Part shown: one piece after another, positions 26,109 to 35,436 of the stretch | Layout of the letters: every line of letters starts with the position of its first letter | Position numbering within the stretch: the first letter of the stretch is position 1 | Assembly (NCBI RefSeq): GCF_011059145.1 | Contig: NZ_JAALLT010000004.1 | Span: 186,001-250,000 of the forward strand | Length of the DNA stretch: 64,000 bases | Direction: 5' to 3' | From: Halalkalibaculum roseum | Lineage (GTDB): Bacteria > Bacteroidota > Rhodothermia > Balneolales > Balneolaceae | Made by a program: the position numbers and the translations under genes | Notes under the pieces: generated by a model | Told to the model about the DNA's origin: nothing | Database searches by the model: none | What the model saw: the letters and a program-made list of their open reading frames with translations, nothing else

Positions 26109-27185
26109 ATGAGCAACACAGCCAGTTCCGTCATAACCGGTACAGGATCCTATATACCCCGGCGAAAAATTACTAATAACCATTTTCTTTGTAATAATTT
26201 TCTCAATCCGAAAGGCGAACCTTTTGATAAAGAAAACAAAGAGATCATTGAAAAATTTACTTGCATCACGGGAATCAAAGAGCGCCGTTATGCTTCCGAC
26301 AATATGTTGGCATCAGATATGGGTGCCATAGCGGGTAAACATGCATTGGAATCGGCCCAATTTGAACCGGAGAACCTTGATTTTATAATTGTAGCCCACA
26401 ACTTTGGAGACATACGTAGTGATAACAGAAAAGTAAATATAGTGCCCAGCTTGGCGTCCCGGATTAAGCATCAGCTGGGAATTCAGAATCCAAACTGCGT
26501 CGCCTATGATTTGCCCTTTGGTTGTCCGGGCTGGCTGCAGGGCGTAATACAATCCGACTGTTATATTCGTAGCGGGGATGCACAATCAAGCCTGGTTATA
26601 GGTACAGAAACCCTTTCGCGCGTATGCGATCCCCACGATCGTGACAGCATGATATACGCTGACGGTGCCGGAGCGGTTTTACTTGAATCAAGATCATATG
26701 AAACCAGGAAAGGGGTTCGAAGTTATGCAAGCAGAACAGATTCAAACGAAGCCTACTATTTGAGGATGGAAACTTCATACAATCCGGAATGTGACGACAC
26801 ACTGTATCTTAAAATGGATGGCCGAAAACTCTATCAGTATGCCCTAACGAACGTACCCGTGGCAATAAAAACGTGCCTGGATAAAGCCGGAATTGACATA
26901 GATGGTGTAAGCAAACTACTCATCCACCAAGCAAATGCCAAAATGGATGAAGCCATTTTAGAGCGCCTATTTCAGTTATACGACAAAAGTGAAATTCCTG
27001 CAGAATTTATGCCCATGACAATCTCCCGGCTAGGTAACTCTTCCGTTGCCACGGTACCTACCCTGTTAGATTTGGTTCGACGGCGACAAATGAATGGTCA
27101 CCAAATTGATAGCGGTGACGTTCTCGTACTAGCTTCTGTTGGTGCAGGTATGAATATTAATGCCGTAACCTATGAATTGCCTTAA
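26109..27185 (+). CDS. Ketoacyl-ACP synthase III-like thiolase-fold enzyme
   Basis: A 358-residue FabH-like condensing enzyme with the complete triad: Cys139 in PFGCPGWLQG, His273 in LLIHQANAKM and Asn310 in RLGNSSVATVPTLL. Fatty-acid FabH proteins are usually about 320-330 residues with A-C-A/S-G-F at the cysteine. The F-G-C-P-G-W form and the extra N-terminal segment (about 28-50) point to a paralogue of the PqsD/CerJ/DarB type or an OleA-like branch rather than the housekeeping enzyme. No acyl carrier protein or malonyl transferase is near. It lies 93 bases after the TPR gene, so co-transcription is possible but not certain. Confidence 0.9.
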   Translation: MSNTASSVITGTGSYIPRRKITNNHFLCNNFLNPKGEPFDKENKEIIEKFTCITGIKERRYASDNMLASDMGAIAGKHALESAQFEPENLDFIIVAHNFGDIRSDNRKVNIVPSLASRIKHQLGIQNPNCVAYDLPFGCPGWLQGVIQSDCYIRSGDAQSSLVIGTETLSRVCDPHDRDSMIYADGAGAVLLESRSYETRKGVRSYASRTDSNEAYYLRMETSYNPECDDTLYLKMDGRKLYQYALTNVPVAIKTCLDKAGIDIDGVSKLLIHQANAKMDEAILERLFQLYDKSEIPAEFMPMTISRLGNSSVATVPTLLDLVRRRQMNGHQIDSGDVLVLASVGAGMNINAVTYELP

Positions 27186-27405
27186 TCTTCTGGTTACAAT
27201 AATTCGTATGGTCTAGATTTAAAAAGCGGAATACTTTTACCCGGTACTTCAATTACCGCTCCCGATTCAATAGACTGCAGGTGCCTTCAGGAAGGCTTAA
27301 CCGTTGCCCTTCGAAGTCAACAATATCAACCGGTGATGATTAAGAACTGGTATCTCAAGACACAATTGCCCGGGCCCGTCAACACCCGGGAGGTAACTTG
27401 TTAAT

Positions 27406-27885
27406 TTATTGCTTATTCACATAAGCCGAATACATCCACACGAGTTTTTCCTGTTCTCGGATATAATCGCTCATCAAAGCATTGGTTCCTTCATCTTGGG
27501 CTTCATCAGAAAGTTCCAGAATATCACGCTGAATGGTGATAAGGGATTTGAAAGCATCAAGAATTTCCCCGACAGCTGTAATGCCGTCTGAAACATGTTT
27601 GCTCTCTTTAATCTTTGATTCTTTGATATAATCTGAATACCGATGATCCGGAGAGTACCCGAGCGTTAGAATGCGCTCTGCCACTTCATCAATCTTTACC
27701 TGCAGATCATTATATAGCTCTTCAAATTTCACATGAAGCTCAAAAAAATTGACTCCTTTTATATTCCAGTGATACCCACGCGTATTCTGGTAAAACACAG
27801 AGTAGTTGGCAAGGAGGGTATTGAGCTTTTTCCCCAGCTTTTTTGCCTTCTCTTTGTCTAAACCAATGTTATTTTTCTTTTCCAT
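27406..27885 (-). CDS. dps: Dps-type ferritin-like DNA-protection protein
   Basis: A 159-residue Dps protein. The dimer-interface ferroxidase signature is present: YHWNIKGVNFFELHVKFEEL (His, then H-x-x-F-E-x-x-Y), and later DEVAERILTLG. Dps dodecamers oxidise and store iron with peroxide and protect DNA. It is the last gene of a leftward unit with OsmC, thioredoxin and a DUF2892-like membrane protein, all of which fit an oxidative or nitrosative stress role. A 32-base gap separates it from the OsmC gene. Confidence 0.95.
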   Translation of the reverse strand: MEKKNNIGLDKEKAKKLGKKLNTLLANYSVFYQNTRGYHWNIKGVNFFELHVKFEELYNDLQVKIDEVAERILTLGYSPDHRYSDYIKESKIKESKHVSDGITAVGEILDAFKSLITIQRDILELSDEAQDEGTNALMSDYIREQEKLVWMYSAYVNKQ

Positions 27886-27917
27886 AAACGCTATGCTCCA
27901 ATGTGTTAAGATAAATG

Positions 27918-28373
27918 TTATTTCATGCTTGCAACCGTCACTTTTGGATCAAAGTGAATTTTTGTTTTAATGGATCGGGTAATAAGGCAGGCTCCCTCGG
28001 CTTTTTCAAGTATTCGCATTGCCTTATCTTGAAACTTCTCTTCAGCAATGACCAGCTCCGGGGCGAGGGTAATTTCCGTAACCATAAATTTACCGTCTAC
28101 TTTTTCGATCTTACCTTCGGCTTTAACATCCAGATCTTCAAAATCCAGTTTAGAGTATTGTGCTATGGCCACAAAAGTAGTCATGAAGCAGCTGCTTACC
28201 GAGGAGACAAAGAGGTGCTCGGGCGACCAGATGCCTTCAACCCCTCCATCAAATTGGGGTGGTGTCGCTACTTCAATACGATCATCCAGCTCCGGGGAGC
28301 TCATGGTTCCGATTCTACCTTCGTTCCAGGTAAGATCTACCCGGTATAGGTGGTCTTTTTCCTTGGCACTCAT
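27918..28373 (-). CDS. OsmC-family peroxiredoxin-like protein
   Basis: A 151-residue OsmC/Ohr-fold protein. The two expected redox cysteines are present, one in the central helix (SVSSCFMTTFVAIA) and one near the C-terminus (EGACLITRSIKTKI). It begins with a short N-terminal strand (HLYRVDLTWNEGRIG). Members reduce organic hydroperoxides. The start overlaps the thioredoxin stop by four bases, consistent with thioredoxin supplying the electrons. Confidence 0.93.
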   Translation of the reverse strand: MSAKEKDHLYRVDLTWNEGRIGTMSSPELDDRIEVATPPQFDGGVEGIWSPEHLFVSSVSSCFMTTFVAIAQYSKLDFEDLDVKAEGKIEKVDGKFMVTEITLAPELVIAEEKFQDKAMRILEKAEGACLITRSIKTKIHFDPKVTVASMK

Positions 28374-28702
28374 AATTCACTCAGTTTTTGGTTAATAATT
28401 GATTTAAGTTGCGGAAGCTGAACCACACCTGACTGCTGCCATAGTATTCTGCCGTTCTTGAATAATATCAGGGTCGGTACACCGCGAACCTGGTACTTTA
28501 TGGCTGCATCAGCATTTTTTTCCGCATCTACTTTGATAATGTTGATCTTGCTACCCATCTCCTTTTTTAAATCTTTTAGAATGGGTGTCATCATCTTGCA
28601 AGGGCCGCACCAGTCGGTATAGAAATCCACCAACACCGGTGTATCGGCATTGATAACTTCGGAAAAACTGGACGGAGCTTTACTTTTATCAGTCTTGTTC
28701 AT
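28370..28702 (-). CDS. Thioredoxin
   Basis: A 110-residue cytoplasmic thioredoxin with the WCGPCK active site (TDWCGPCKMM) and the cis-Pro loop (RGVPTLILFKNG). No signal peptide is present. It lies one base from the upstream DUF2892-like gene and overlaps the OsmC start, so it is part of a stress-type operon rather than the only housekeeping thioredoxin. It probably reduces the adjacent OsmC protein. Confidence 0.95.
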   Translation of the reverse strand: MNKTDKSKAPSSFSEVINADTPVLVDFYTDWCGPCKMMTPILKDLKKEMGSKINIIKVDAEKNADAAIKYQVRGVPTLILFKNGRILWQQSGVVQLPQLKSIINQKLSEL

Positions 28703-28703
28703 A

Positions 28704-28964
28704 TCAGTTTTCTTCTATTGTTGAATATTCAATATTCTTTAACTTCCTATCGTCTTTATTCTGAATCTCTTCCGTTTCCATATTTGCTATACATGAGCCA
28801 TATACCAGACAACCTTTTCCGGTTATAGACTGGTAGAGCAAAAAGAGTCCAAGCAGTGCAGGTACGGCATCCAGGAAATAGATCGCCTGCCCGCTAAAAA
28901 ACAAACCGGCCAGAAGGACTATCCATCGACTAAAGTGCCAGTTTCTAAAATTATTCAGGGACAT
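28704..28964 (-). CDS. DUF2892-like small inner-membrane protein
   Basis: An 86-residue protein with two hydrophobic helices (about 13-30 and 33-50) and the cytoplasmic segment TGKGCLVYGSC, which places two cysteines near the membrane. This matches the DUF2892/YgaP transmembrane module that often accompanies rhodaneses and thioredoxins; no rhodanese domain is attached. It is the first gene of the leftward thioredoxin-OsmC-Dps unit. A candidate operator lies about 130 bases upstream. Confidence 0.8.
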   Translation of the reverse strand: MSLNNFRNWHFSRWIVLLAGLFFSGQAIYFLDAVPALLGLFLLYQSITGKGCLVYGSCIANMETEEIQNKDDRKLKNIEYSTIEEN

Positions 28965-29096
28965 GATAAATTTGGTAACGTTCTTTTTGTGTTTCTTAAT
29001 TATGAATATGTCCGTTTTTATTAAATACTATGACCATTATCAAAACTCGAATCATGGACCATTAATTTCTATCTGTCATGATTAAAGATAACATTT

Positions 29097-29114
29097 AAAG
29101 AGTAAAATGTCTTA
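29097..29114 (-). promoter_or_regulatory. TAAGA-N8-TCTTA operator (one mismatch) before the thioredoxin/OsmC/Dps unit
   Basis: The plus-strand sequence AAAGAGTAAAATGTCTTA has one half-site mismatch (A for the first T) and the correct 8-base spacer. It lies 132 bases upstream of the first gene of the leftward unit and 58 bases downstream of the CaiB-type stop. It is further from the start codon than the other copies, so the promoter is probably upstream or the leader is long. Confidence 0.5.
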
Positions 29115-29172
29115 AATAATTCGATACCTATTTCAGTAGAAAATTCATTCCAATCCTGTAATTAACCTGAAT

Positions 29173-30249
29173 TTAGGAGGTCATTTGAAACACCGTGGTT
29201 TTGGGACGAATAGTTTGCCTCCCCTCTATTACCTCTTCGAGTAGCAGTCTTTGTGAAGTCTCAGACTCAAACACCTGTTTGATGTTCTTAATCTCCCCGG
29301 CCGGAATCTTTTGGTCATGAAGTTTGGAAAGCAGGCCATCCGTTTTGAATGCCTGCAGGGCTTCGTTTAAAATACCGAAAAGCTCTTCCCTGTGTTTAAC
29401 TCGCTTCTGATTACTGCTAAACCTGGAGTCTTCTACCAGTTCATCACAGTTTAACACCATGCATAATTTCCTGAACTGCCGATCATTGCCGATAGCCAGT
29501 GTGATTTTCCGGTTATTTTGCATTTCAAATACTTCTCCATAAGGGGCAATGTGAGGATGCAGGGAACCGATCTGCTGTGGCACATTCCCGTTCATCAGCC
29601 AGTCCGTGGCTTGGTTGATCAGAGACGAAACGGCACTTTCATAGAGACTCACCTCAACCAGGCAAGCACTATCTTCACTGTCCTTTTGGGCCAGCATAGC
29701 ACATAATATGCCCTCTTTAAGCTGATGGGCAGCCAGCAGATCAATCAGGGCAAGCGGCATCTTGGTTGGTGGTGACCAGGGCTGACCATTGATGGACATA
29801 AAACCTGCTTCTGCTTGAAGTATGAGATCATAGGCTACCCTGTCGCTTTCACTGCCAAAGCCGGTAATTTTTCCGTAAATAATTGAAGGATTAATCTTTT
29901 TTACTTCCTTATATGACAATCCGAATTTTATATCATCTCCCTTTTTGAAATTTGAAATAATAATATCCGCATCCCCGGCCAGTTCCAGTATCGTTTGATG
30001 TTCCTCAGTGTCATTAAAATCCAAGAAGACACACTCCTTGTTCCAGTTTACAGATGCATAGTAAGCTGAAGGACCGTTTTCGATTTCATTGGGCGAACGC
30101 CACTGACGGGTAACATCTCCGCCGTTTTTGTTCTCCACTTTAAGAACCTCGGCACCCATTTCAGAAAAGAAGTTACCGACCGCAGGTCCTGCGAGAACGC
30201 TGGCCAGCTCAAGCACCTTGGTACCTTTGAACAGATTATTATGACTCAT
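29173..30249 (-). CDS. CaiB/BaiF-family CoA-transferase (class III)
   Basis: A 358-residue class III CoA-transferase. Family segments are L-E-L-A-S-V-L-A-G-P-A at the start, GAEVLKVENKNGGDVTRQW, F-K-K-G-D-D, and the catalytic Asp in LALIDLLAAHQLKEG. The enzyme moves CoA between carboxylic acids such as formate/oxalate, carnitine or succinate. It is slightly short for the family (usually about 390-400). No acyl-CoA partner enzyme is adjacent, so the substrate is open. Confidence 0.92.
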   Translation of the reverse strand: MSHNNLFKGTKVLELASVLAGPAVGNFFSEMGAEVLKVENKNGGDVTRQWRSPNEIENGPSAYYASVNWNKECVFLDFNDTEEHQTILELAGDADIIISNFKKGDDIKFGLSYKEVKKINPSIIYGKITGFGSESDRVAYDLILQAEAGFMSINGQPWSPPTKMPLALIDLLAAHQLKEGILCAMLAQKDSEDSACLVEVSLYESAVSSLINQATDWLMNGNVPQQIGSLHPHIAPYGEVFEMQNNRKITLAIGNDRQFRKLCMVLNCDELVEDSRFSSNQKRVKHREELFGILNEALQAFKTDGLLSKLHDQKIPAGEIKNIKQVFESETSQRLLLEEVIEGRQTIRPKTTVFQMTS

Positions 30250-30541
30250 TTGAAGTATAAAATTATTGTGGTGAGTAAATTTTAATCAGATGTAAGCTGT
30301 GGCTTTTGCTGCTAAAAAACATCCGATTCAAGGTTTTTCTCTATCCATGACTCCCTGACTGGATAATTAATTATGAAACATATCGAAAGCCGACTTAAAA
30401 GGAGTTTATGAGTACCTTCCGGACGATAGAACTACTTTGGTGATTTAATGCAAAAGATCGCATTAATGATTCACAAGAAGGTGTTCATTATGTTCTTACA
30501 CTCTGTGCATATTTGTATAAATATCCATTCATTATACCTGG

Positions 30542-31750
30542 TTATGTTGACAATTTAACGAAGTAATAAACAGCCGCCATAGAGGGAAGTATGGCAATCC
30601 CTGTCACCGTATAAAACTGCCATGTAGCAGACCAGGCCTGGGGCCACAAAGGTGTCAACCAGATCAGGCTGATTAGAACCAATATGATGCCTACCGAAAC
30701 AGCCAACAGTCCGGTACGGGCCTGCTCTTCGGATAACAGCACGGTAAACAATGTCAGTGAAAAAGCGCCAAGCAGCAATAAGTGCATGTAGAATATGCGC
30801 AAGCTGTGAGCTGACATCCAGAATTCAGATGGTAATACCGAAGCCAGCAGTTGAGCAATAGCCTTCAAGACAAACAGACCAAGTATCAGTTTCCAGAATC
30901 GGTGCAACCCGAAATCTATTTGCCTAACGATCACAAACAGGTTGAGAGCTAAGCCAATCACGGCCAGTAATCCTCCCAACCTTGCAGCCATCAGTAACTG
31001 GCCGGTAAGCAGGGTCTCCGAGATACCATAGGGAAAGGTGAGCGGAGCACCGAATAAGATTAGACCTGCCAGTAAACCTGGAGCCACAGTCACATTTTTA
31101 AGCTTCACCCTGAAATGATCATATACTATTCCCAGCAGTACCGTAACTACCCACCCTTCCGTAAATGTAGCCAGAAAGAAATGTGTCAGTGCCTTTCCGT
31201 AGAGCGGATTATCCAGTCCCAAAAACTGAACTACGGCTACTCCCCATGCTCCCAGGGAACTGATAAAAAGCATCAACAGGGATGCATCATAAAAAGTCAT
31301 GGCCAGATCAGTCTCTATAAACTTCCGTTCCTTCCAGTAACCGGCCATAAATCCATACCAGCAGAGCATCACCAGTCCCGAAAGCATAACCGAAACCGGC
31401 AGCTCCATCCCGGCCAAAGGTACGGGTCTATAGCCGTAGAGCAGGAAGAAGGGGTATGAGGCAAATCCCAGGAAAAGTGACGCTATAGCCATGCGAGTCA
31501 TAAGAATATTGGAACCCGTATCCTGTATCTCCCGATTTACTTTTTTGATGATAAGGTACATCGGCAGAGGTACGGCCCAGCAGAAAAACATCAGGTGGGA
31601 GTGAGCATGACGGATATGCTCCAGACTCAGACCCCACAAGTCTACACCTATCAAGCCGAGCCGGTATAAAAACCCGGTAAGACCGGCCAGTATGAAAGCT
31701 GTCAGAGGCAATTGCCAGAGCCAATCCAGCGACCGTCTCGGATTATTCAC
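30542..31750 (-). CDS. Polytopic membrane protein with oxidase-I-like His motifs
   Basis: A 402-residue protein with about 12 hydrophobic helices. Conserved His-rich segments include EHIRHAHSHLMFFCWAVPLP near residue 43, ALTHFFLATFTEGW near 190 and RIFYMHLLLLGAF near 320. The first resembles the L-H-x-H-L-x-x-F-G...P pattern of haem-copper oxidase/NO reductase subunit I-related proteins and of NnrS-like proteins. It lacks the full CcoN/NorB metal set, so it is probably not an oxidase. The start codon is GTG at 31750; no in-frame ATG lies just upstream. The ric gene is next on the same strand, upstream. Confidence 0.82.
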   Translation of the reverse strand: MNNPRRSLDWLWQLPLTAFILAGLTGFLYRLGLIGVDLWGLSLEHIRHAHSHLMFFCWAVPLPMYLIIKKVNREIQDTGSNILMTRMAIASLFLGFASYPFFLLYGYRPVPLAGMELPVSVMLSGLVMLCWYGFMAGYWKERKFIETDLAMTFYDASLLMLFISSLGAWGVAVVQFLGLDNPLYGKALTHFFLATFTEGWVVTVLLGIVYDHFRVKLKNVTVAPGLLAGLILFGAPLTFPYGISETLLTGQLLMAARLGGLLAVIGLALNLFVIVRQIDFGLHRFWKLILGLFVLKAIAQLLASVLPSEFWMSAHSLRIFYMHLLLLGAFSLTLFTVLLSEEQARTGLLAVSVGIILVLISLIWLTPLWPQAWSATWQFYTVTGIAILPSMAAVYYFVKLST

Positions 31751-31833
31751 AACAGACGTTCATTCTATTCAAATTCTTAAGTGCTACATTTTCGATTCAC
31801 TTTATCAATGCGGCGTACTATGAATCGCCACAT

Positions 31834-31881
31834 TAAAAATGCCCGATGCGGAAGTACAGTGCAACCTCCGATCGGGCATCT
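31834..31881 (-). terminator. Rho-independent terminator after ric
   Basis: On the minus strand GATGCCCGATCGGAGG and CTTCCGCATCGGGCAT form a long imperfect stem around a short loop, followed by TTTTTAATG. It starts 35 bases after the ric stop codon. Confidence 0.85.
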
Positions 31882-31915
31882 TCCTTCGCGTCAACTTACC
31901 TGTTGCCTGTAGTTT

Positions 31916-32659
31916 TTACACGGTATTTAGTTCCTTTTCCATTTCCAGCGCTTTTGGAAACAGAATATTATTTTCAAGATGAACATGCTTATGCAAGTCA
32001 TCTCTAAAGGCCTCAAGGTTCTGGAAGTATACCTGGAAGGTTGTACAGGCATCTTCGGGTGGGGTGAAACTTTCACTCATTTTTTCGAGTCTTGCCATGA
32101 GATTTCCTGCTTCGTCATGCTCATCTTCCATCATGGAAATTGCCTGAGCTGCCGTTCCATTATTAGGTCGACCAACCTTTATGTCCTTACCATTCTCAGA
32201 TCCGGATTTAAGAGCATTTTCCATTTTCTTTATATATGGAAAAAGAATTTTCTCCTCGGCCTCTAAATGGGACAGCATCTCGTCTTTTAAAATTAAAAAA
32301 GTTCCGAGCATTTCATTTACTATTGGATACGTTTTCCCATGTACTTTGGCCACCTTGTTGGCATAAGATCGTATCTCAGGAAGCTTCGTTCGCACGAAAT
32401 GATGATGGTTGTTGATGATATAATCAACCAGGAATGAGGGGGACCAGTCTTTATAATTGTGTTCTTCTTTTCCCTTTTGAGACAAACTATTTATCTCTTC
32501 AAGGAGTCGATCCACATCCAGCCCTTTCCGTTCGCAGGCATCACTCAGTTTTTTCTTGCCTCCGCAGCAAAAATCGAGACCGTATTTTTTAAATACGCCT
32601 GCTGTCCTGTAATCATCGGTTACAATTTCTCCAACCGTCAGTTCTTCTAATGCACTCAT
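31916..32659 (-). CDS. ric: Iron-sulfur cluster repair di-iron protein (RIC/ScdA/YtfE)
   Basis: A 247-residue RIC protein. The N-terminal ScdA_N (DUF542) domain contains T-V-G-E-I-V and the cysteine pair in KKYGLDFCCGGKKKL. The hemerythrin-like domain has the di-iron ligands, with H-H-H-F near residue 85, SHLEAEEKILFPY near 135, E-D-E-H-D-E-A-G near 177 and KHVHLENNILFP near 230. RIC repairs Fe-S clusters damaged by NO or peroxide and is a classic target of NsrR/FNR-type control. A weak copy of the local operator lies at 32669-32686. Its presence supports exposure to nitrogen oxides. Confidence 0.96.
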   Translation of the reverse strand: MSALEELTVGEIVTDDYRTAGVFKKYGLDFCCGGKKKLSDACERKGLDVDRLLEEINSLSQKGKEEHNYKDWSPSFLVDYIINNHHHFVRTKLPEIRSYANKVAKVHGKTYPIVNEMLGTFLILKDEMLSHLEAEEKILFPYIKKMENALKSGSENGKDIKVGRPNNGTAAQAISMMEDEHDEAGNLMARLEKMSESFTPPEDACTTFQVYFQNLEAFRDDLHKHVHLENNILFPKALEMEKELNTV

Positions 32660-32668
32660 ATAATTTAT

Positions 32669-32686
32669 TTATACCTTTTTATCTAA
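32669..32686 (-). promoter_or_regulatory. Weak TAAGA-N8-TCTTA-like site before ric
   Basis: The plus-strand sequence TTATACCTTTTTATCTAA keeps seven of ten half-site positions and the 8-base spacer, and ends nine bases before the ric start. In an AT-rich leader this may be chance. Confidence 0.25.
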
Positions 32687-32697
32687 TTTATGATTCT

Positions 32698-32733
32698 AAT
32701 TGTAGGGGCGTTATATATAACGCCCCTACAATT
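32698..32733. repeat. 36-bp perfect palindrome
   Basis: AATTGTAGGGGCGTTATA is followed at once by its exact reverse complement, then TTTTTT on the plus strand. It lies between ppdK and ric. The T run suits a plus-strand terminator, yet the flanking genes run leftwards. TAGGGGCG...CGCCCCTA palindromes of this look occur as dispersed repeats in other environmental bacteria (from memory), so it is more likely a repeat element than a dedicated terminator. Confidence 0.75.
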
Positions 32734-32755
32734 TTTTATTTATTCGATTCTAAAT

Positions 32756-35425
32756 TTATGCGACTACTCGTTCCGGCTCCTCATATTTGGAAGCGGTCAA
32801 TTTTGCCTGGGCAGCTGCCAATCGTGCAACCGGCACCCGGTATGGTGAACAGGATACGTAGTTCAAGCCAAGATTGTAGCAGAAACGTACACTGGAGGGG
32901 TCACCGCCGTGCTCACCGCAAATACCCACCTTCAGATCCTTTCTGGCCTTACGTCCTTTCTCGGTGGCCATTTTAACCAGCGAGCCCACCCCTTCTTCGT
33001 CAAGTATCTGGAAGGGGTCATCTTTGAGGATGCCCTCTTGCATGTATATTTCCAGGAACTTGCCTGCATCGTCACGGCTGTAGCCGTAAGTCATTTGGGT
33101 AAGGTCATTCGTACCGAATGAGAAGAATTCAGCCTCCTCAGCGATCTTGTCGGCTACTATAGCCGCGCGGGGTATCTCAATCATGGTACCCACTTTGTAT
33201 TCAACCGATTCACCGGCCTCTTTAAATACTTCCGCAGCTACGTGATCTACAACTTCATGCTGGTGAATAAACTCTTCGGATGTACCGACCAAAGGAATCA
33301 TGATTTCCGGCAGTACGGTTTTTCCTTGCTTCTTCAGGTGAACCGCTGCTTCAAGAATAGCGCGGGACTGCATTTCCGTAATTTCCGGATAAGTAATACC
33401 CAGACGGCAACCGCGATGACCCAGCATGGGGTTGAACTCTTTAAGCAATCTGATTTTGCGCTTGAGATCTCTTAGGGGAATTTTAAGCTCTTTGGCCAGG
33501 GACTCAATCTCCTCTTCCTCATCAGGGAGAAACTCATGAAGTGGCGGATCGAGCAGGCGAACCGTAACCGGCAGTCCTTCCATCGCATCGAAAATATCGA
33601 TGAAGTCCTGTTTCTGATAAGGCAGCAGGCTCACAAGGGCTTCACGACGCTCGCTTTCGGTTTCCGAAATAATCATTTTACGCATCGCCTTGATACGTTC
33701 TTCGCCGAAGAACATATGCTCGGTACGGGCAAGACCTATACCCTGGGCACCGAATTCACGGGCTCGTTTGGCATCTTCAGGTGCATCCGCATTGGTACGG
33801 ACGGCCATATCGCGGATTTCATCCACCCAGTTCATAAAGGTGTGATAGTTTTCGCCGAATGAGGGCTCTTCTACCGGCTTTTTGCCTTTGATGACAATAC
33901 CGCGGGCACCGTCAATGGAGATCCAGTCGCCGGCCTTTACGGTAACTTCACCGTTGGTAAAGGATTGTGATTCGTAATTTATGACGATGTCGTCACAACC
34001 TGCGACACAGGGTTTGCCCCAGCCTCGTGCTACAACAGCAGCGTGACTGGTCATGCCACCCCTAGAGGTAAGAATACCTTCGGCAGCTGACATTCCGCCT
34101 ACGTCTTCCGGACTTGTCTCTATACGAACCAATATCACCGCTTCGCCTTTCCCATGCTCTTCTTCGGCTTTATCTGAATTGAATACAACCTTACCGACCG
34201 CGGCGCCGGGAGAGGCAGGGAGCCCTTTACCGATAATTTCATCTTCAGAAATATCTGACTGGTTCAGCTGAGGGTGCAGAAGTTGATCCAGGTGACCGGG
34301 TTCAACAAGTTTCTGAACCGCTCCTTTTTGAGATATAAGGCCTTCATCCACCATATCAACTGCAATCTTCACAGCAGCCACACCGGTTCGTTTCCCATTT
34401 CGGGTTTGCAGTATAAACAGCTCACCTTGCTGAATGGTAAACTCAATATCTTGCATATCCTGGTAGTGCTGCTCCAGCTTTTCGGTCATTTCTACCAGCT
34501 CCTCGTAGCTTTTCGGCATATCATCTTTAAGCTCATCGATATTTCGAGGTGTACGAATACCGGCAACCACATCTTCACCCTGTGCATTGACCAGGAACTC
34601 ACCATACAGTTCATTGGTACCGTCAGCCGGATTGCGGGTGAAGCAGACACCGGTAGCACAATCTTCTCCCATGTTACCGTAAACCATGGCCTGCACGTTT
34701 ACTGCCGTTCCCAGAAGTCCGGTAATGCGATTGATCTTGCGATAGGTTTTGGCACGTTTACTGCTCCATGAACCGAAGACAGCGTTGATAGCATGATGCA
34801 ACTGTTCGTTCGGATCCTGCGGAAACATATATCCCGTACTCTTTCGATATACAGCCTTGTAGCGATCCACAAGTTCTTTCAACTCTTTTACACCCAACTC
34901 CGTATCGAGCTCAACACCCTCTTCATCTTTAAGTTTCTGCAATACTTCTTCAAACTCTTCGTGGTCAATGCCCATCACAACATTACCGAACATATCGATA
35001 AAGCGGCGATAGCAGTCAAAAGCAAAGCGGGTATTGTCAGTTTTATTTGCCAAACCCTGTACCGAACGGTCGTTCAAGCCCAGGTTTAACACAGTGTCCA
35101 TCATACCGGGCATTGACTTTGCGGCACCGGACCGAACAGATACCAGCAGAGGATCTTCGCTATCCCCGAACTTCAAACCCATAAGTTTTTCAAGCTTCGC
35201 AACACCTTCCTGTAGCTGCGCTTCCACGCCTTCGGGCCAAGCTTCATCGTTTTCGTTATAAAATTTGCAAACCTCGGCCGATAGGGTAAATCCCGGAGGG
35301 ATAGGTAAACCTATAGAGCTCATTTCAGCAAGGTTGGCTCCCTTTCCGCCCAGTAAATCCTTCATTGATTTATCGCCTTCGGCACTACCGCCGCCAAATG
35401 TGTATACATATTTTTTTGAATCCAT
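32756..35425 (-). CDS. ppdK: Pyruvate, phosphate dikinase
   Basis: An 889-residue PPDK interconverting pyruvate + ATP + Pi with PEP + AMP + PPi. The N-terminal ATP-grasp domain begins G-G-G-S-A-E-G...[12 protein letters not shown]. The phosphohistidine swivel motif is [18 protein letters not shown], and the C-terminal PEP-binding TIM barrel has [10 protein letters not shown] and G-T-N-D-L-T-Q. The ATG at 35425 is chosen because the family N-terminus ([11 protein letters not shown]) starts there. An upstream in-frame start at 35497 would overlap hemN by about 60 bases and add an unrelated 24-residue leader. It follows hemN by 11 bases, so the two are co-transcribed. Confidence 0.97.
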   Translation of the reverse strand: MDSKKYVYTFGGGSAEGDKSMKDLLGGKGANLAEMSSIGLPIPPGFTLSAEVCKFYNENDEAWPEGVEAQLQEGVAKLEKLMGLKFGDSEDPLLVSVRSGAAKSMPGMMDTVLNLGLNDRSVQGLANKTDNTRFAFDCYRRFIDMFGNVVMGIDHEEFEEVLQKLKDEEGVELDTELGVKELKELVDRYKAVYRKSTGYMFPQDPNEQLHHAINAVFGSWSSKRAKTYRKINRITGLLGTAVNVQAMVYGNMGEDCATGVCFTRNPADGTNELYGEFLVNAQGEDVVAGIRTPRNIDELKDDMPKSYEELVEMTEKLEQHYQDMQDIEFTIQQGELFILQTRNGKRTGVAAVKIAVDMVDEGLISQKGAVQKLVEPGHLDQLLHPQLNQSDISEDEIIGKGLPASPGAAVGKVVFNSDKAEEEHGKGEAVILVRIETSPEDVGGMSAAEGILTSRGGMTSHAAVVARGWGKPCVAGCDDIVINYESQSFTNGEVTVKAGDWISIDGARGIVIKGKKPVEEPSFGENYHTFMNWVDEIRDMAVRTNADAPEDAKRAREFGAQGIGLARTEHMFFGEERIKAMRKMIISETESERREALVSLLPYQKQDFIDIFDAMEGLPVTVRLLDPPLHEFLPDEEEEIESLAKELKIPLRDLKRKIRLLKEFNPMLGHRGCRLGITYPEITEMQSRAILEAAVHLKKQGKTVLPEIMIPLVGTSEEFIHQHEVVDHVAAEVFKEAGESVEYKVGTMIEIPRAAIVADKIAEEAEFFSFGTNDLTQMTYGYSRDDAGKFLEIYMQEGILKDDPFQILDEEGVGSLVKMATEKGRKARKDLKVGICGEHGGDPSSVRFCYNLGLNYVSCSPYRVPVARLAAAQAKLTASKYEEPERVVA

Positions 35426-35436
35426 AATGTTATCCT

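Noticed and set aside
33242-35261. Long rightward frames inside ppdK
   Set aside because: All lie antisense within the conserved ppdK gene; no independent evidence.
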